Origin: Clostridia bacterium
GTDB taxonomy: Bacteria > Bacillota > Clostridia > Christensenellales > Borkfalkiaceae
Assembly: GCA_017621735.1 (NCBI GenBank)
Contig: JAGASM010000043.1
Location: forward strand, 1-64,000
Direction of reading: 5' to 3'
Length of the DNA: 64,000 bases
The translations under genes and the position numbers were made by a program. The notes beneath the pieces were generated by a model. It ran no database searches and was not told the DNA's origin. It was given only the letters and a program-made list of their open reading frames with translations. Positions 25,857-34,789 of the stretch are shown here, one piece after another. The number at the start of each line of letters is the position of its first letter. Position 1 is the first letter of the stretch.

Positions 25857-27938
25857 TTAGTCTTTCTTTGCGCGGGAAGAGATGATCTTCTCGGAAATGC
25901 TCTTCGGAACTTCGGAATAGTGGTCGAATTGCATGGTGAACTGACCTCTACCTTGCGTTCTCGAACGAAGTTCCGTCGCGTAACCGAACATTTCGGAAAG
26001 CGGAACTTCCGCATCGATGATCTTCGCGCCGTTTCTGTCGTCCGTACCGAGAATGGTACCGCGACGTCCGCTGACGTTCCCCATCAAATCGCCGAAGTAA
26101 TCTTCCGGAGTAACGATTTCAACCTTCATGATCGGTTCCAAAAGGACGGGTTTCGCCTTTTCCATACCGTTCTTGAAGCCCATCGAGCCTGCAATCTTGA
26201 ACGCCATTTCCGACGAGTCGACTTCGTGGAAGCTTCCGTCGTAAACTTGTACCTTGAAGTCTACCATTTCGTAGCCTGCAAGATAACCGTTCTTCGCCGC
26301 CTCTTGGATACCCTTGTCGATTGCGGGGATATATTCCTTCGGAATGGATCCGCCGACCGTGATATCCTCGAATTCGTAACCCTGACCGGGTTCAAGAGGA
26401 ATGAGGTGGAGTTTGCAGTGTCCGTATTGACCTTTACCACCCGACTGACGCTTGTACATACCTTCTGCGTCAACCGCTTGACGGAACGTTTCGCGATATG
26501 CAACTTGAGGCGCGCCGACGTTTGCTTCTACGTGGAATTCACGAAGAAGACGGTCAACGATGATGTCAAGGTGAAGTTCGCCCATTCCTGCGATAATCGT
26601 TTGTCCCGTTTCATGATCGGTATACGTCTTGAACGTGGGATCTTCTTCCGCAAGTTTGATGAGCGCCATCGTCATCTTTTCTTGACCTGCTTTCGTCTTG
26701 GGTTCAAGGGAAAGTTGGATAACGGGTTCGGGGAATTCCATCTTTTCAAGAACGATGGGATGCTTTTCGTCGCAAAGCGTATCACCCGTGGTGGTATTCT
26801 TCAAACCGACGATTGCACAAATATCGCCCGAATAGATGCAGTCGATGTCCTTTCTTTCGTTCGAGTGCATTTGAACGAGACGGCCGACTCTTTCCTTCTT
26901 CTCTTTCGTGGAGTTGTAAACGTAAGAACCTGCTTCAAGCACGCCGGAATAAGCGCGGAAGTAAGCGAGGGAACCAACGAACGGGTCGGTTGCAATTTTG
27001 AATGCAAGACCGGAGAAAGGTTCGTCGTCTGACGTTTTTCTTTCTTCTTCTTCGCCCGTGTTGGGGTTGACCCCCTTAACGGATGCTACGTCGAGCGGGC
27101 TGGGAAGGAACGCGATGACCGCGTCGAGAAGGAACTGAACGCCCTTGTTCTTGTAGGAAGATCCGCAAAGCATGGGGATTGCTTCCATCTTCAAGCAACG
27201 TTCGCGAAGTCCTGCAAGGATATCGTCGTAAGAAAGATCCCCTTCTTCGAAATACTTTTCCATCAACTCGTCGTTTGCGGATGCCGCTTCTTCAACGAGT
27301 TTTGCTCTGTATTCGTTTGCAAGGTCAACCATGTCTTCGGGAATGGGTTCTTTGCGGTAATCTTTTCCGAGGTCGTCGTAGTAAACTTCCGCTTCCATTC
27401 TGATAAGGTCGACGATTCCGCGGAAGGTATCTTCTTTTCCGATGGGAAGTTCGATGGGAACGGGGTTCGCACCGAGTCTTTCGCGAATCATTCTTTCAAC
27501 GCGGAAATAGTCTGCGCCGTTGATGTCCATTTTGTTGACGTATGCAACGCGAGGAACCTTGTAGGTATCCGCTTGACGCCAAACCGTTTCCGATTGAGGT
27601 TCTACACCACCCTTTGCACAGAAAGTTGCAACCGCACCGTCAAGGACGCGCAAGGAACGTTCTACTTCAACCGTGAAGTCAACGTGTCCCGGCGTATCGA
27701 TGATGTTGAAACGGTGTCCCTTCCATACGCAGGTCGTAGCAGCGGAGGTAATCGTAATTCCTCTTTCTTGCGCCTGTACCATCCAGTCCATCGTTGCGGT
27801 ACCTTCGTGCGTTTCGCCGATTTTGTGCGTCTTGCCCGTATAGAACAAGATACGTTCGGTCGTCGTCGTCTTTCCCGCGTCGATGTGCGCCATGATACCG
27901 AAGTTTCTGGTGTGTTTTAAGTCGAATTCTCTGGGCAT
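25857..27938 (-). CDS. fusA: Elongation factor G
   Basis: Ribosomal translocase GTPase of 693 residues. G1 [15 protein letters not shown], switch [17 protein letters not shown] and G4 NKMD are present, followed by domains II-V in normal order ([26 protein letters not shown]). Length is that of canonical EF-G. It follows rpsG by 14 bp in the classic str operon. Confidence 0.98.
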   Translation of the reverse strand: MPREFDLKHTRNFGIMAHIDAGKTTTTERILFYTGKTHKIGETHEGTATMDWMVQAQERGITITSAATTCVWKGHRFNIIDTPGHVDFTVEVERSLRVLDGAVATFCAKGGVEPQSETVWRQADTYKVPRVAYVNKMDINGADYFRVERMIRERLGANPVPIELPIGKEDTFRGIVDLIRMEAEVYYDDLGKDYRKEPIPEDMVDLANEYRAKLVEEAASANDELMEKYFEEGDLSYDDILAGLRERCLKMEAIPMLCGSSYKNKGVQFLLDAVIAFLPSPLDVASVKGVNPNTGEEEERKTSDDEPFSGLAFKIATDPFVGSLAYFRAYSGVLEAGSYVYNSTKEKKERVGRLVQMHSNERKDIDCIYSGDICAIVGLKNTTTGDTLCDEKHPIVLEKMEFPEPVIQLSLEPKTKAGQEKMTMALIKLAEEDPTFKTYTDHETGQTIIAGMGELHLDIIVDRLLREFHVEANVGAPQVAYRETFRQAVDAEGMYKRQSGGKGQYGHCKLHLIPLEPGQGYEFEDITVGGSIPKEYIPAIDKGIQEAAKNGYLAGYEMVDFKVQVYDGSFHEVDSSEMAFKIAGSMGFKNGMEKAKPVLLEPIMKVEIVTPEDYFGDLMGNVSGRRGTILGTDDRNGAKIIDAEVPLSEMFGYATELRSRTQGRGQFTMQFDHYSEVPKSISEKIISSRAKKD

Positions 27939-27952
27939 AGTTTTCTATCTCC

Positions 27953-28423
27953 TTAGAATCTGAAGTGCGCGAATGCCTTGTTCGCTTCCGCCATTCTATG
28001 CGTGTCTTCCTTCTTCTTGACAGAACCGCCCGCATTGTTGTAAGCGTCCATGAGTTCTGCAGCAAGTTTCTTGCTCATCTCTCTTTCGCTTCTCTTTCTC
28101 GTGTTGATAACAATCCAACGGATTGCAAGCGTTTGACGTCTTTCGGGTCTGATTTCGATGGGAACTTGATAGTTCGCGCCGCCGACACGACGAGCCTTAA
28201 CTTCAACCACAGGCATAACGTTGTCCATTGCCTGTTTGAAAATATCCATAGGCTCCATGTTTAATTTTTCTCCCATGATCGCAAATGCTTCGTATACGAT
28301 CTTTTGAGCCGTACCCTTTTCGCCGTCGAGCATGATTTGGTTGATAAGTTTGGTTACAACCTTGCTGCCATACATAGGATCGGGAAGTACGTCTCTCTTG
28401 GGAACTCTACCTCTTCTGGGCAT
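27953..28423 (-). CDS. rpsG: 30S ribosomal protein S7
   Basis: A 156-residue protein that binds the 3' major domain of 16S rRNA. It starts [16 protein letters not shown] and ends AHFRF with the usual S7 pattern. The frame is open further upstream, but GGAGGATAAAAA before ATG 28423 fixes the start. Confidence 0.98.
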   Translation of the reverse strand: MPRRGRVPKRDVLPDPMYGSKVVTKLINQIMLDGEKGTAQKIVYEAFAIMGEKLNMEPMDIFKQAMDNVMPVVEVKARRVGGANYQVPIEIRPERRQTLAIRWIVINTRKRSEREMSKKLAAELMDAYNNAGGSVKKKEDTHRMAEANKAFAHFRF

Positions 28424-28617
28424 TTTTTTATCCTCCTTTTGAATTTTGTTTGCGACCGTGCTGTTCGGCCGCGAGGGCTTTTTTAAGCCTCCCTTCAGTA
28501 CAGCTATCGCTTGCCGATATTCGGTAGCGAACCTTCTGCTCTCTTTCGAGAACATACTGCCTACTTTATCGGGGTTATTCCGAAATAAGTAGGTGAAATG
28601 TTGGAACAGTCGTTTGC
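28424..28617 (-). promoter_or_regulatory. Structured rpsL-rpsG spacer, possible S7 control region
   Basis: A 194-bp spacer is long for a str operon. Several inverted repeats are visible: CTACTTTAT with ATAAGTAG (28561-28592) and small stems near 28460-28530. In Escherichia coli S7 represses its operon by binding the S12-S7 spacer, so a similar role here is plausible but not shown. Confidence 0.45.
28576..28589. repeat. Inverted repeat flanking rpsL, downstream arm
   Basis: TATTCCGAAATAAG is the exact reverse complement of 29006-29019 and lies 29 bp behind the rpsL stop. Confidence 0.8.
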
Positions 28618-28989
28618 TTACTTAGGACGCTTTGCGCCGTATTTGCTTCTGGACTGTTTGCGCTTTGCAACACCAGCGGTGTCGAGCGCGCCGCGAATGA
28701 TGTGATAACGCACACCGGGAAGGTCTTTGACTCTTCCGCCGCGGATGAGAACGGAACTGTGTTCCTGCAAGTTATGACCTTCGCCGGGAATGTAAACGGT
28801 ACCTTCCTGCTTGTTGGTCAAGCGTACTCTTGCGATCTTTCTCAAAGCCGAGTTAGGCTTCTTGGGAGACGTGGTCGTTACCGAAAGGCACACACCGCGC
28901 TTTTGAGGGCAATTGTCCAAAATAGGGCTCTTGGACTTGTACACCTGCTGCTCTCTGCCGTGCTTAATCAACTGATTGATCGTGGGCAT
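28618..28989 (-). CDS. rpsL: 30S ribosomal protein S12
   Basis: A 123-residue decoding-centre protein. [12 protein letters not shown] at the N-terminus, [25 protein letters not shown] and the [11 protein letters not shown] loop are standard. The two lysines where streptomycin-resistance changes occur (KKPNS and the [12 protein letters not shown] block) look wild-type. First gene of the str operon. Confidence 0.98.
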   Translation of the reverse strand: MPTINQLIKHGREQQVYKSKSPILDNCPQKRGVCLSVTTTSPKKPNSALRKIARVRLTNKQEGTVYIPGEGHNLQEHSSVLIRGGRVKDLPGVRYHIIRGALDTAGVAKRKQSRSKYGAKRPK

Positions 28990-29005
28990 TTTTTTACCTC
29001 CTTGT

Positions 29006-29019
29006 CTTATTTCGGAATA
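29006..29019. repeat. Inverted repeat flanking rpsL, upstream arm
   Basis: CTTATTTCGGAATA, reverse complement of 28576-28589. On the mRNA it ends about 5 nt before the rpsL Shine-Dalgarno. Confidence 0.8.
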
Positions 29020-29110
29020 TTCTTAAAATCGCCTTTGGCAATTCAAAGAAGCGTCGTTTTGCCGTTATTTTGGGCATGCAAAAGGCATTGCCTAATTACC
29101 AGCAACCGTT

Positions 29111-29139
29111 ATTTTACCAAACTTGTCCATCTTTGTCAA
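29111..29139 (-). promoter_or_regulatory. str operon promoter
   Basis: On minus: TTGACA (29134-29139), 17 bp, TAAAAT (29111-29116). The leader to rpsL is about 115 nt. Confidence 0.82.
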
Positions 29140-29214
29140 ACAAATATACGCATAAAATGCAAAATAATTCAAAAAACGAAGCAACTTTTTCCCCGCCTTT
29201 CCCCCTTCAAATTA

Positions 29215-29241
29215 TTGACAAAAGTGGAAAAAAGATATAAT
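29215..29241 (+). promoter_or_regulatory. pgk promoter
   Basis: TTGACA (29215-29220) is followed by overlapping TATAATATAAT from 29236. The spacer is 15 bp to the first TATAAT or 17 bp to TAATAT. Confidence 0.65.
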
Positions 29242-29282
29242 ATAATTAAGGAAAATAAATTAGCATAAGGAGATTCGTTTCT

Positions 29283-30605
29283 ATGAACAAAATGTCCGTA
29301 AAAGACGTCAAGGACTACAAGGGCAAACGCGTCCTCGTCCGCTGCGACTTTAACGTCCCCATGAAGGACGGCGTTATCACCGATGAAAACCGTATCATCG
29401 GCGCACTCCCCACCATCAAATATTTGATGGAACAGGGCGCAATCGTTACGCTTTGCTCCCACATGGGCAAACCTCACTCCATCTTCTCCGACGAAGTAAA
29501 ACTCACCAAGAAGGACAAGAAGAAGGTAGACGCTCTTCCCGCGGAAGAACAAGAAGCAGCAAAACAAGCGATCATCGAAAAGGCAAAGAAAGACGACCCG
29601 AAGAAACTCACCCTCGCTCCCGTAGCAAAGCGCCTCAACGAATTGCTCGGCGATAAGGTTACCTTTGCATCCGACGTTGTCGGCCCCGACGCGCAAGCGA
29701 AAGTCGCTGCATGCAAAGAAGGCGAATGCGTTCTTCTTGAAAACCTTCGTTTCCACTGGGAAGAAGAAAAGAAAGAACTTGAATTTTGCAAAAAACTCGC
29801 TTCTTATTGCGATATTTACGTCAACGACGCATTTGGCACGGCGCACCGTTCGCACGCATCCACGGCAGCCATCGTGGAATACGGCTTGGTAAAGACCGCC
29901 GTTTGCGGTTTCCTCATCGAAAAGGAACTCAGCGTCATGGCTGACTCTTTGGAACACCCCGTTCACCCCTTCGTTGCCATTCTCGGCGGCGCAAAGGTTG
30001 CGGACAAACTCAACGTTATTTCAAACCTTCTTGAAAAGTGCGACACGCTCATCATCGGCGGCGGCATGGCTTACACCTTCTTAAAGGCAAAGGGCGGCTC
30101 TATCGGCACCTCGCTTGTAGACGACGAAAAGATCGACTACTGCAAAGACATGATGAAAAAGGCTGCGGATATGGGCAAAGAACTCCTTCTTCCCGTCGAT
30201 ACGGTGATTTGCAAGGAATTCCCCGATCCCATCGACGCACCCGTTGACACGAAGATCGTTCCCTCTACGGAAATCCCCGCAGACATGATGGGACTTGACA
30301 TCGGTGTAGAAACGAGAAAGTTGTTCGCGGAAAAGATCAAAAACGCAAAGACGGTTATTTGGAACGGCCCTATGGGCGTTTTTGAAAACCCCACCCTTGC
30401 AGCGGGTACGATTGCAGTTGCGGAAGCAATGGCAAGTGCGGAAGGCGCAACGACGATCGTCGGCGGCGGCGACTCTGCGGCGGCTTGCACCACCCTCGGC
30501 TTTGCGGATAAAATCACGCATATCTCTACGGGCGGCGGCGCTTCCCTCGAATTGTTCGAAGGAAAAGTTCTTCCCGGTATTGCTTGCCTCAACGAAAAGG
30601 CTTAA
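29283..30605 (+). CDS. pgk: Phosphoglycerate kinase with an internal Lys-rich insertion
   Basis: Makes ATP from 1,3-bisphosphoglycerate. [39 protein letters not shown] and the C-terminal GGGDSAAA nucleotide loop are present. The usual HxGRPKG loop is HMGKPHS and is followed by about 40 extra residues ([20 protein letters not shown] and on) before [13 protein letters not shown]. The protein is therefore 440 residues instead of about 395. AAGGAG precedes the ATG. Confidence 0.96.
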   Translation: MNKMSVKDVKDYKGKRVLVRCDFNVPMKDGVITDENRIIGALPTIKYLMEQGAIVTLCSHMGKPHSIFSDEVKLTKKDKKKVDALPAEEQEAAKQAIIEKAKKDDPKKLTLAPVAKRLNELLGDKVTFASDVVGPDAQAKVAACKEGECVLLENLRFHWEEEKKELEFCKKLASYCDIYVNDAFGTAHRSHASTAAIVEYGLVKTAVCGFLIEKELSVMADSLEHPVHPFVAILGGAKVADKLNVISNLLEKCDTLIIGGGMAYTFLKAKGGSIGTSLVDDEKIDYCKDMMKKAADMGKELLLPVDTVICKEFPDPIDAPVDTKIVPSTEIPADMMGLDIGVETRKLFAEKIKNAKTVIWNGPMGVFENPTLAAGTIAVAEAMASAEGATTIVGGGDSAAACTTLGFADKITHISTGGGASLELFEGKVLPGIACLNEKA

Positions 30606-30613
30606 CGACCATA

Positions 30614-30645
30614 AAAAACGCTCGGCTTGATGCCGAGCGTTTTTC
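30614..30645. terminator. Bidirectional terminator
   Basis: ACGCTCGGC (30618-30626) pairs with GCCGAGCGT (30632-30640), with A-run before and T-run after. Confidence 0.9.
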
Positions 30646-30646
30646 T

Positions 30647-30922
30647 TTATGCCTGTTGCAATTTTTCCCGCCGTAAATTGATAAAGTACAATATCAAATC
30701 GAACGTTACCATTACGAAATTCAAAATATAAAACGCAAATACCCAAGTTACGTTATGTCCGATGATCTTCCCCACGATTCCGCAAACGTACCCCAAATCA
30801 ATCAAGAGCAAAAAAAGCAAACTTTTTCCCTTTGTCGTCTTACTTTTCAGCGATTTGTACACGTTCATCGGCCAAGAAAGCCCAAAAAGAATGATCATCG
30901 CCGCTTCTAAAATCTCCGCCAC
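30647..30922 (-). CDS. SemiSWEET/PQ-loop-like small membrane protein
   Basis: A 91-residue protein with three hydrophobic helices (about 5-22, 34-54, 60-82). The element SWPMNVYKSLKSKTTKGKSLLF resembles the first-helix/loop signature of PQ-loop proteins, although the PQ pair is PM here. Length and topology match bacterial SemiSWEETs, which form homodimeric sugar uniporters. It follows the SGNH hydrolase gene by one base, so the two are co-expressed. Transport function is inference. Confidence 0.65.
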   Translation of the reverse strand: MAEILEAAMIILFGLSWPMNVYKSLKSKTTKGKSLLFLLLIDLGYVCGIVGKIIGHNVTWVFAFYILNFVMVTFDLILYFINLRREKLQQA

Positions 30923-30923
30923 G

Positions 30924-31685
30924 CTATACCCCTTCCTTTTCCGTTACGGCAAACGGATTGCGAACCGCATGCTCGACGCATGCGGAACACACGCGCACGT
31001 CCTCTTCCGTTACGCCGACGGGCAACCGCCCGAACGACGGCGACCGCCCCGTTAAAACTCGGCCAAGCGTCATCGCCGCAAGAAAACGCCCCACCCCGTA
31101 TCCGAGGTGCAACCCGTCGCGATAAAGTCCGTCCCCATACGTTTGCCACGCGTTCTCCACCGCCGTTCCCGTCGGAAAAAAGCCATCGAACGAATGATTT
31201 TTTAATACGAATTCTTGCGCCGTTTGGGTAATTGCACGGTACATTACGTTGCGATCCCGCCCGTAACGGTCGAAATCGAACTCGACGTTCGAGCCCGTAG
31301 GGTACGCCCACGTCATATTCCAAAACAACTTCGCCTTCGGTTGAAATTTCTTGACGTATTCTATTAAGGAAGGAAGTTTTCCGAATTTTTCGGGATTACC
31401 GCTTGCCCCGCTTTGCTGTTGCAAACTGACGACGTCCCATTCTCCTTGCGAGAGCGCGTCGGAAAGTTTACGGTTTGGAATACATTCCCATTCCCCCGAG
31501 CAGTTGATAAACTGTTCGTACGCAGGCAAGTCCCCTTCCGCATTTTGCGCGTGCATGTCGAGCGAACAACCGCCGATGTACATGACACTCAATACGACGT
31601 CTTTTTCTCCGCTTGAAGTCAAAACGTCGTATAAAAACTCTAAACTGTCCACAGAAAAACTGTTCCCGATGGCTAAATATTTCAT
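30924..31685 (-). CDS. SGNH/GDSL-type hydrolase (DUF4886-like)
   Basis: A 253-residue protein beginning MKYLAIGNSFSVDS, in which Ser in GNSFS fits block I of SGNH hydrolases. GGCSLDMH (block II glycine), LQQQSG and a C-terminal DGLHLG supply the remaining blocks. The layout matches the DUF4886 group, often annotated as carbohydrate-ester hydrolases. There is no signal peptide, so it acts in the cytoplasm. Linked to a SemiSWEET-like gene. Confidence 0.78.
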   Translation of the reverse strand: MKYLAIGNSFSVDSLEFLYDVLTSSGEKDVVLSVMYIGGCSLDMHAQNAEGDLPAYEQFINCSGEWECIPNRKLSDALSQGEWDVVSLQQQSGASGNPEKFGKLPSLIEYVKKFQPKAKLFWNMTWAYPTGSNVEFDFDRYGRDRNVMYRAITQTAQEFVLKNHSFDGFFPTGTAVENAWQTYGDGLYRDGLHLGYGVGRFLAAMTLGRVLTGRSPSFGRLPVGVTEEDVRVCSACVEHAVRNPFAVTEKEGV

Positions 31686-31708
31686 ATCCGTTCCCTTGTT
31701 TTTCTTTT

Positions 31709-31737
31709 ATTATACCACGATGGCATACCCCCGTCAA
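31709..31737 (-). promoter_or_regulatory. Promoter of SGNH-SemiSWEET pair
   Basis: On minus: TTGACG (31732-31737), 17 bp, TATAAT (31709-31714). Confidence 0.8.
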
Positions 31738-31775
31738 CCGTTTGGAAAAAATTACACAATTTATAAAGTAAGGCG

Positions 31776-31804
31776 TTGCATTTTTTAGCCCGTTGTGGTA
31801 TACT
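31776..31804 (+). promoter_or_regulatory. tpiA-gpmI promoter
   Basis: TTGCAT (31776-31781), 17 bp, TATACT (31799-31804). Confidence 0.75.
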
Positions 31805-31839
31805 GTATAAGATTGAAAAAGATATAAGGAGATCTGATT

Positions 31840-32586
31840 ATGAGAAGACCGATTATTGCAGGAAACTGGAAAATGAACAATACGGCAAGCGCGGGCGTTG
31901 CTCTTGTCGAAGCGCTCAAACCGCTTGTAAAAGACGCAAATTGCGACGTAGCGGTATGCGTTCCCGCCATCGACATTCCCGCCGTTGCGGAAGCGTTAAA
32001 GGGCAGCAACGTTGCACTCGGCGCGCAAAACGTGCATTTTGAAGCAAAAGGCGCGTTCACGGGAGAGATTTCCGCGGACATGCTCAAAGAATACGGCGTA
32101 AAATACGTTATTATCGGACATAGCGAACGCAGACAGTATTTCGGCGAAACGGACGAAACGGTCAACAAGCGCACGCTTGCCGCTTTGAACGCGGGACTTA
32201 TTCCTATCGTTTGCATCGGCGAAAGTTTGGAAGAAAGAGAAACGGGCAAAACGGAAGCCGTGCTCGAAACGCAAATCAAAGAAGGAATGAAAGGTATTGA
32301 CGATATCAGCAAGATCGTCATCGCATACGAACCTATTTGGGCAATCGGCACGGGAAGAACGGCGACGGCGGAACAGGCAAACGAAACGATTGCGTTTATC
32401 CGTAAGACGTGCGCGGAAGTATTCTGCCCCAAGTGTGCGGAAAAAGTCCGCATTCAGTACGGCGGCTCGATGAACGCAGGCAACTGCAAAGAATTGATGG
32501 CAATGCCCGAAATCGACGGCGGGCTCATCGGCGGCGCTTCGTTGAAAGCACCCGATTTTTCCGCAATCGTCAACTTTGATAAATAA
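31840..32586 (+). CDS. tpiA: Triosephosphate isomerase
   Basis: Interconverts dihydroxyacetone phosphate and glyceraldehyde 3-phosphate. AGNWKMN (catalytic lysine), GHSERR (catalytic histidine), AYEPIWAIGTG (catalytic glutamate and loop 6) and YGGS (phosphate loop) are all present. 248 residues, normal length. AAGGAG precedes the ATG and gpmI follows after 9 bp. Confidence 0.98.
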   Translation: MRRPIIAGNWKMNNTASAGVALVEALKPLVKDANCDVAVCVPAIDIPAVAEALKGSNVALGAQNVHFEAKGAFTGEISADMLKEYGVKYVIIGHSERRQYFGETDETVNKRTLAALNAGLIPIVCIGESLEERETGKTEAVLETQIKEGMKGIDDISKIVIAYEPIWAIGTGRTATAEQANETIAFIRKTCAEVFCPKCAEKVRIQYGGSMNAGNCKELMAMPEIDGGLIGGASLKAPDFSAIVNFDK

Positions 32587-32595
32587 GGAGCAACT

Positions 32596-34149
32596 ATGAA
32601 GAAAATTCCCTACGCAATCGTCATTATGGACGGTTACGGACTCAACCCCGAAGAAAAGGGCAACGCCGTTTTTGCGGACGGCAGTCAATACGTTACCCAA
32701 ATGAGAAAGGAATACCCCTCCGCCACGCTTGGCGCAAGCGGACTTTCCGTAGGACTTCCCGACGGGCAAATGGGCAACTCGGAAGTTGGACACCTCAACA
32801 TCGGCGCGGGTAGAATCGTCTATCAAGACCTTACGAAAATTACGAAAGCGATCGATGACGGCGATTTCTTTACCAACCCCGCCCTTCTTTCGGCAATCGA
32901 TAACGCGGTAAAAGGCGACAAAAAACTCCACCTTTGGGGACTTTTATCCGACGGCGGCGTGCATAGCCATATCACCCACCTCTACGCACTCTTGAAAATG
33001 GCAAAAGAAAAAGGCGTCAAGCAGGCATACGTCCATGCGTTTATGGACGGGCGCGACGTTTCCCCCACCTCGGGCATTTCTTTTGTCGAAGCGCTCCAAG
33101 CGGAAATGGACCGCATCGGATACGGTAAAATCGCGTCCGTTTGCGGAAGATACTACGTCATGGACCGCGACAACAACTGGGATAGAGAAGAAAAAGCGTA
33201 CGATATGCTCACGCTCGGCACGGGACTTCATACCGAAAACGCAGTGGAAGCGCTCAAACAATCTTATGCAAACGGCATAACGGACGAATTTGTTCTCCCG
33301 ACCAACGTCGTTGAAAACGGAAAACCCGTTGCACTCGTCGAAGAGGGCGACTCGGTCATCTTCTTTAACTTCCGTCCCGACAGAGCGCGCCAAATTACGC
33401 GCGCATTCACGCAAAAGGAATTCATCGTCCCGAAGGGCACGGCATTCGAGCGGAAAACGGGATTTTTGAACCCTGTATACGTTTGCTTTACCGTTTACGA
33501 CGCGTCCTTTGAAAACGTGCAAATCGCCTTCCCCAAGCAAAGCATGGATAACACGCTCGGCGAATACCTCGCATCTTGCGGAAAGAAGCAACTCCGCATT
33601 GCGGAAACGGAAAAATATGCACACGTTACCTTCTTTTTCAACGGCGGCGTAGAAAAACCCAACGAAAACGAAGAACGCGTTCTCATCAACTCCCCCAAGG
33701 TTGCAACCTACGACCTTCAACCGGAGATGTCCGCTTACGAGGTAACGGAAAAGGCGATCGAGGAACTTGACAAGGGCATTTACGACGTCATGATCTTGAA
33801 CTTCGCAAACTGCGACATGGTCGGTCATACCGGCGTAATTCCCGCGGCGATCAAAGCCGTTCATACGGTAGACGAATGCGTGAAAAAGGTCATGGACAAA
33901 CTTCTTTCCATGGGCGGAAGCGCACTTTTGACCGCAGACCACGGAAACGCGGATAAGATGCTCGACGAAGACGGTTCCCCTTTCACGGCGCACACCACCT
34001 TCCCCGTTCCCGTCGTACTCGTTTCCAACGAATACAAGAACTGCAAATTAAAGAACGGCATTCTCGCCGACCTCGCCCCCACACTTTTGGACGTTATGGG
34101 ACTTGCGATCCCCTCCGAAATGACGGGAAAATCCCTTCTTGTCAAATAA
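32596..34149 (+). CDS. gpmI: 2,3-bisphosphoglycerate-independent phosphoglycerate mutase
   Basis: Metal-dependent mutase of lower glycolysis, 517 residues. IMDGYGLNP carries metal ligands, and MGNSEVGHLNIGAGR carries the phospho-serine nucleophile. HAFMDGRDVSP, FNFRPDRARQ and DHGNADKM with the second metal site are intact. It forms the tail of a tpiA-gpmI operon; no gapA or eno is in the window. Confidence 0.97.
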   Translation: MKKIPYAIVIMDGYGLNPEEKGNAVFADGSQYVTQMRKEYPSATLGASGLSVGLPDGQMGNSEVGHLNIGAGRIVYQDLTKITKAIDDGDFFTNPALLSAIDNAVKGDKKLHLWGLLSDGGVHSHITHLYALLKMAKEKGVKQAYVHAFMDGRDVSPTSGISFVEALQAEMDRIGYGKIASVCGRYYVMDRDNNWDREEKAYDMLTLGTGLHTENAVEALKQSYANGITDEFVLPTNVVENGKPVALVEEGDSVIFFNFRPDRARQITRAFTQKEFIVPKGTAFERKTGFLNPVYVCFTVYDASFENVQIAFPKQSMDNTLGEYLASCGKKQLRIAETEKYAHVTFFFNGGVEKPNENEERVLINSPKVATYDLQPEMSAYEVTEKAIEELDKGIYDVMILNFANCDMVGHTGVIPAAIKAVHTVDECVKKVMDKLLSMGGSALLTADHGNADKMLDEDGSPFTAHTTFPVPVVLVSNEYKNCKLKNGILADLAPTLLDVMGLAIPSEMTGKSLLVK

Positions 34150-34162
34150 TTTTTTGCACGAT

Positions 34163-34192
34163 AAAAGCCGATGCGATTGCATCGGCTTTTTG
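34163..34192. terminator. gpmI terminator
   Basis: AGCCGATGC (34166-34174) and GCATCGGCT (34179-34187), with A-run before and T-run after. It probably serves both converging genes. Confidence 0.9.
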
Positions 34193-34193
34193 C

Positions 34194-34694
34194 TTATTTT
34201 GTCCAAGTAATTTGAATGATCCAGTCGTTTTCCGTGAGCGTTGCGTGCGTTTCCTTGACAAAGTAACCGTTCGCGTCGTACTCATAGGTGAACGGACTCG
34301 TTTCAATCAAAAATCCCTTCTCACCCGTCTTGTATACGGCGACCGTATGATCTCCTCCCTCGATCCATATGCGGCGGTTTTCAATCGCCCAAATCGCCTC
34401 TTCCCTTCCGTGCTCGTTGCCGCTTTCGGGATCGGTCAACGTCGCTTTTCCGTTTGCGTACGTAAATCCGCCCTCGTATTCCACCAAGCCGAACATCACC
34501 GTACGGGTATAATACTTGATCGTACCGCCCGTGTAGCCTGCGTCCGCCTCTTGAAGCGCTTCTACTTTCGCCCTAAATTCGGGCTTTGTAACCTCCGTCC
34601 AACCTCCGTCCCCTTCGCCTTCTCCGCATGCTGCAACAGCAAACGTAAAGACCGCAACAAATGCCAAAACCAAACTCTTCCAAACTATTTTCAT
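34194..34694 (-). CDS. Small lipoprotein of unknown function
   Basis: ATG 34694 follows GGAGGAGAAAATT and gives 166 residues; the frame is open further upstream without a ribosome site. The signal peptide ends FAVAAC (lipid cysteine about 23), then GEGEGDGG. The mature part is beta-rich with repeated Tyr/Gly-Gly turns (YTGGTIKYYTRT, YEGGFTYANGK). I do not recognise a family. It lies behind the terminator of the larger lipoprotein gene, and TTGACA on minus at 34740-34745 may be its own -35. Confidence 0.75.
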   Translation of the reverse strand: MKIVWKSLVLAFVAVFTFAVAACGEGEGDGGWTEVTKPEFRAKVEALQEADAGYTGGTIKYYTRTVMFGLVEYEGGFTYANGKATLTDPESGNEHGREEAIWAIENRRIWIEGGDHTVAVYKTGEKGFLIETSPFTYEYDANGYFVKETHATLTENDWIIQITWTK

Positions 34695-34756
34695 AATTTT
34701 CTCCTCCGATTGTGATACCAATATGATGCCCCTTGAATTTGTCAAGTGCTTTAGAA

Positions 34757-34783
34757 AAAAGCGGTAAAAAATTACCGCTTTTT
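34757..34783 (-). terminator. Terminator of the 769-residue lipoprotein gene
   Basis: AAGCGGTAA (34759-34767) pairs with TTACCGCTT (34772-34780), followed on minus by TTTT. Confidence 0.85.
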
Positions 34784-34789
34784 CTTTTC

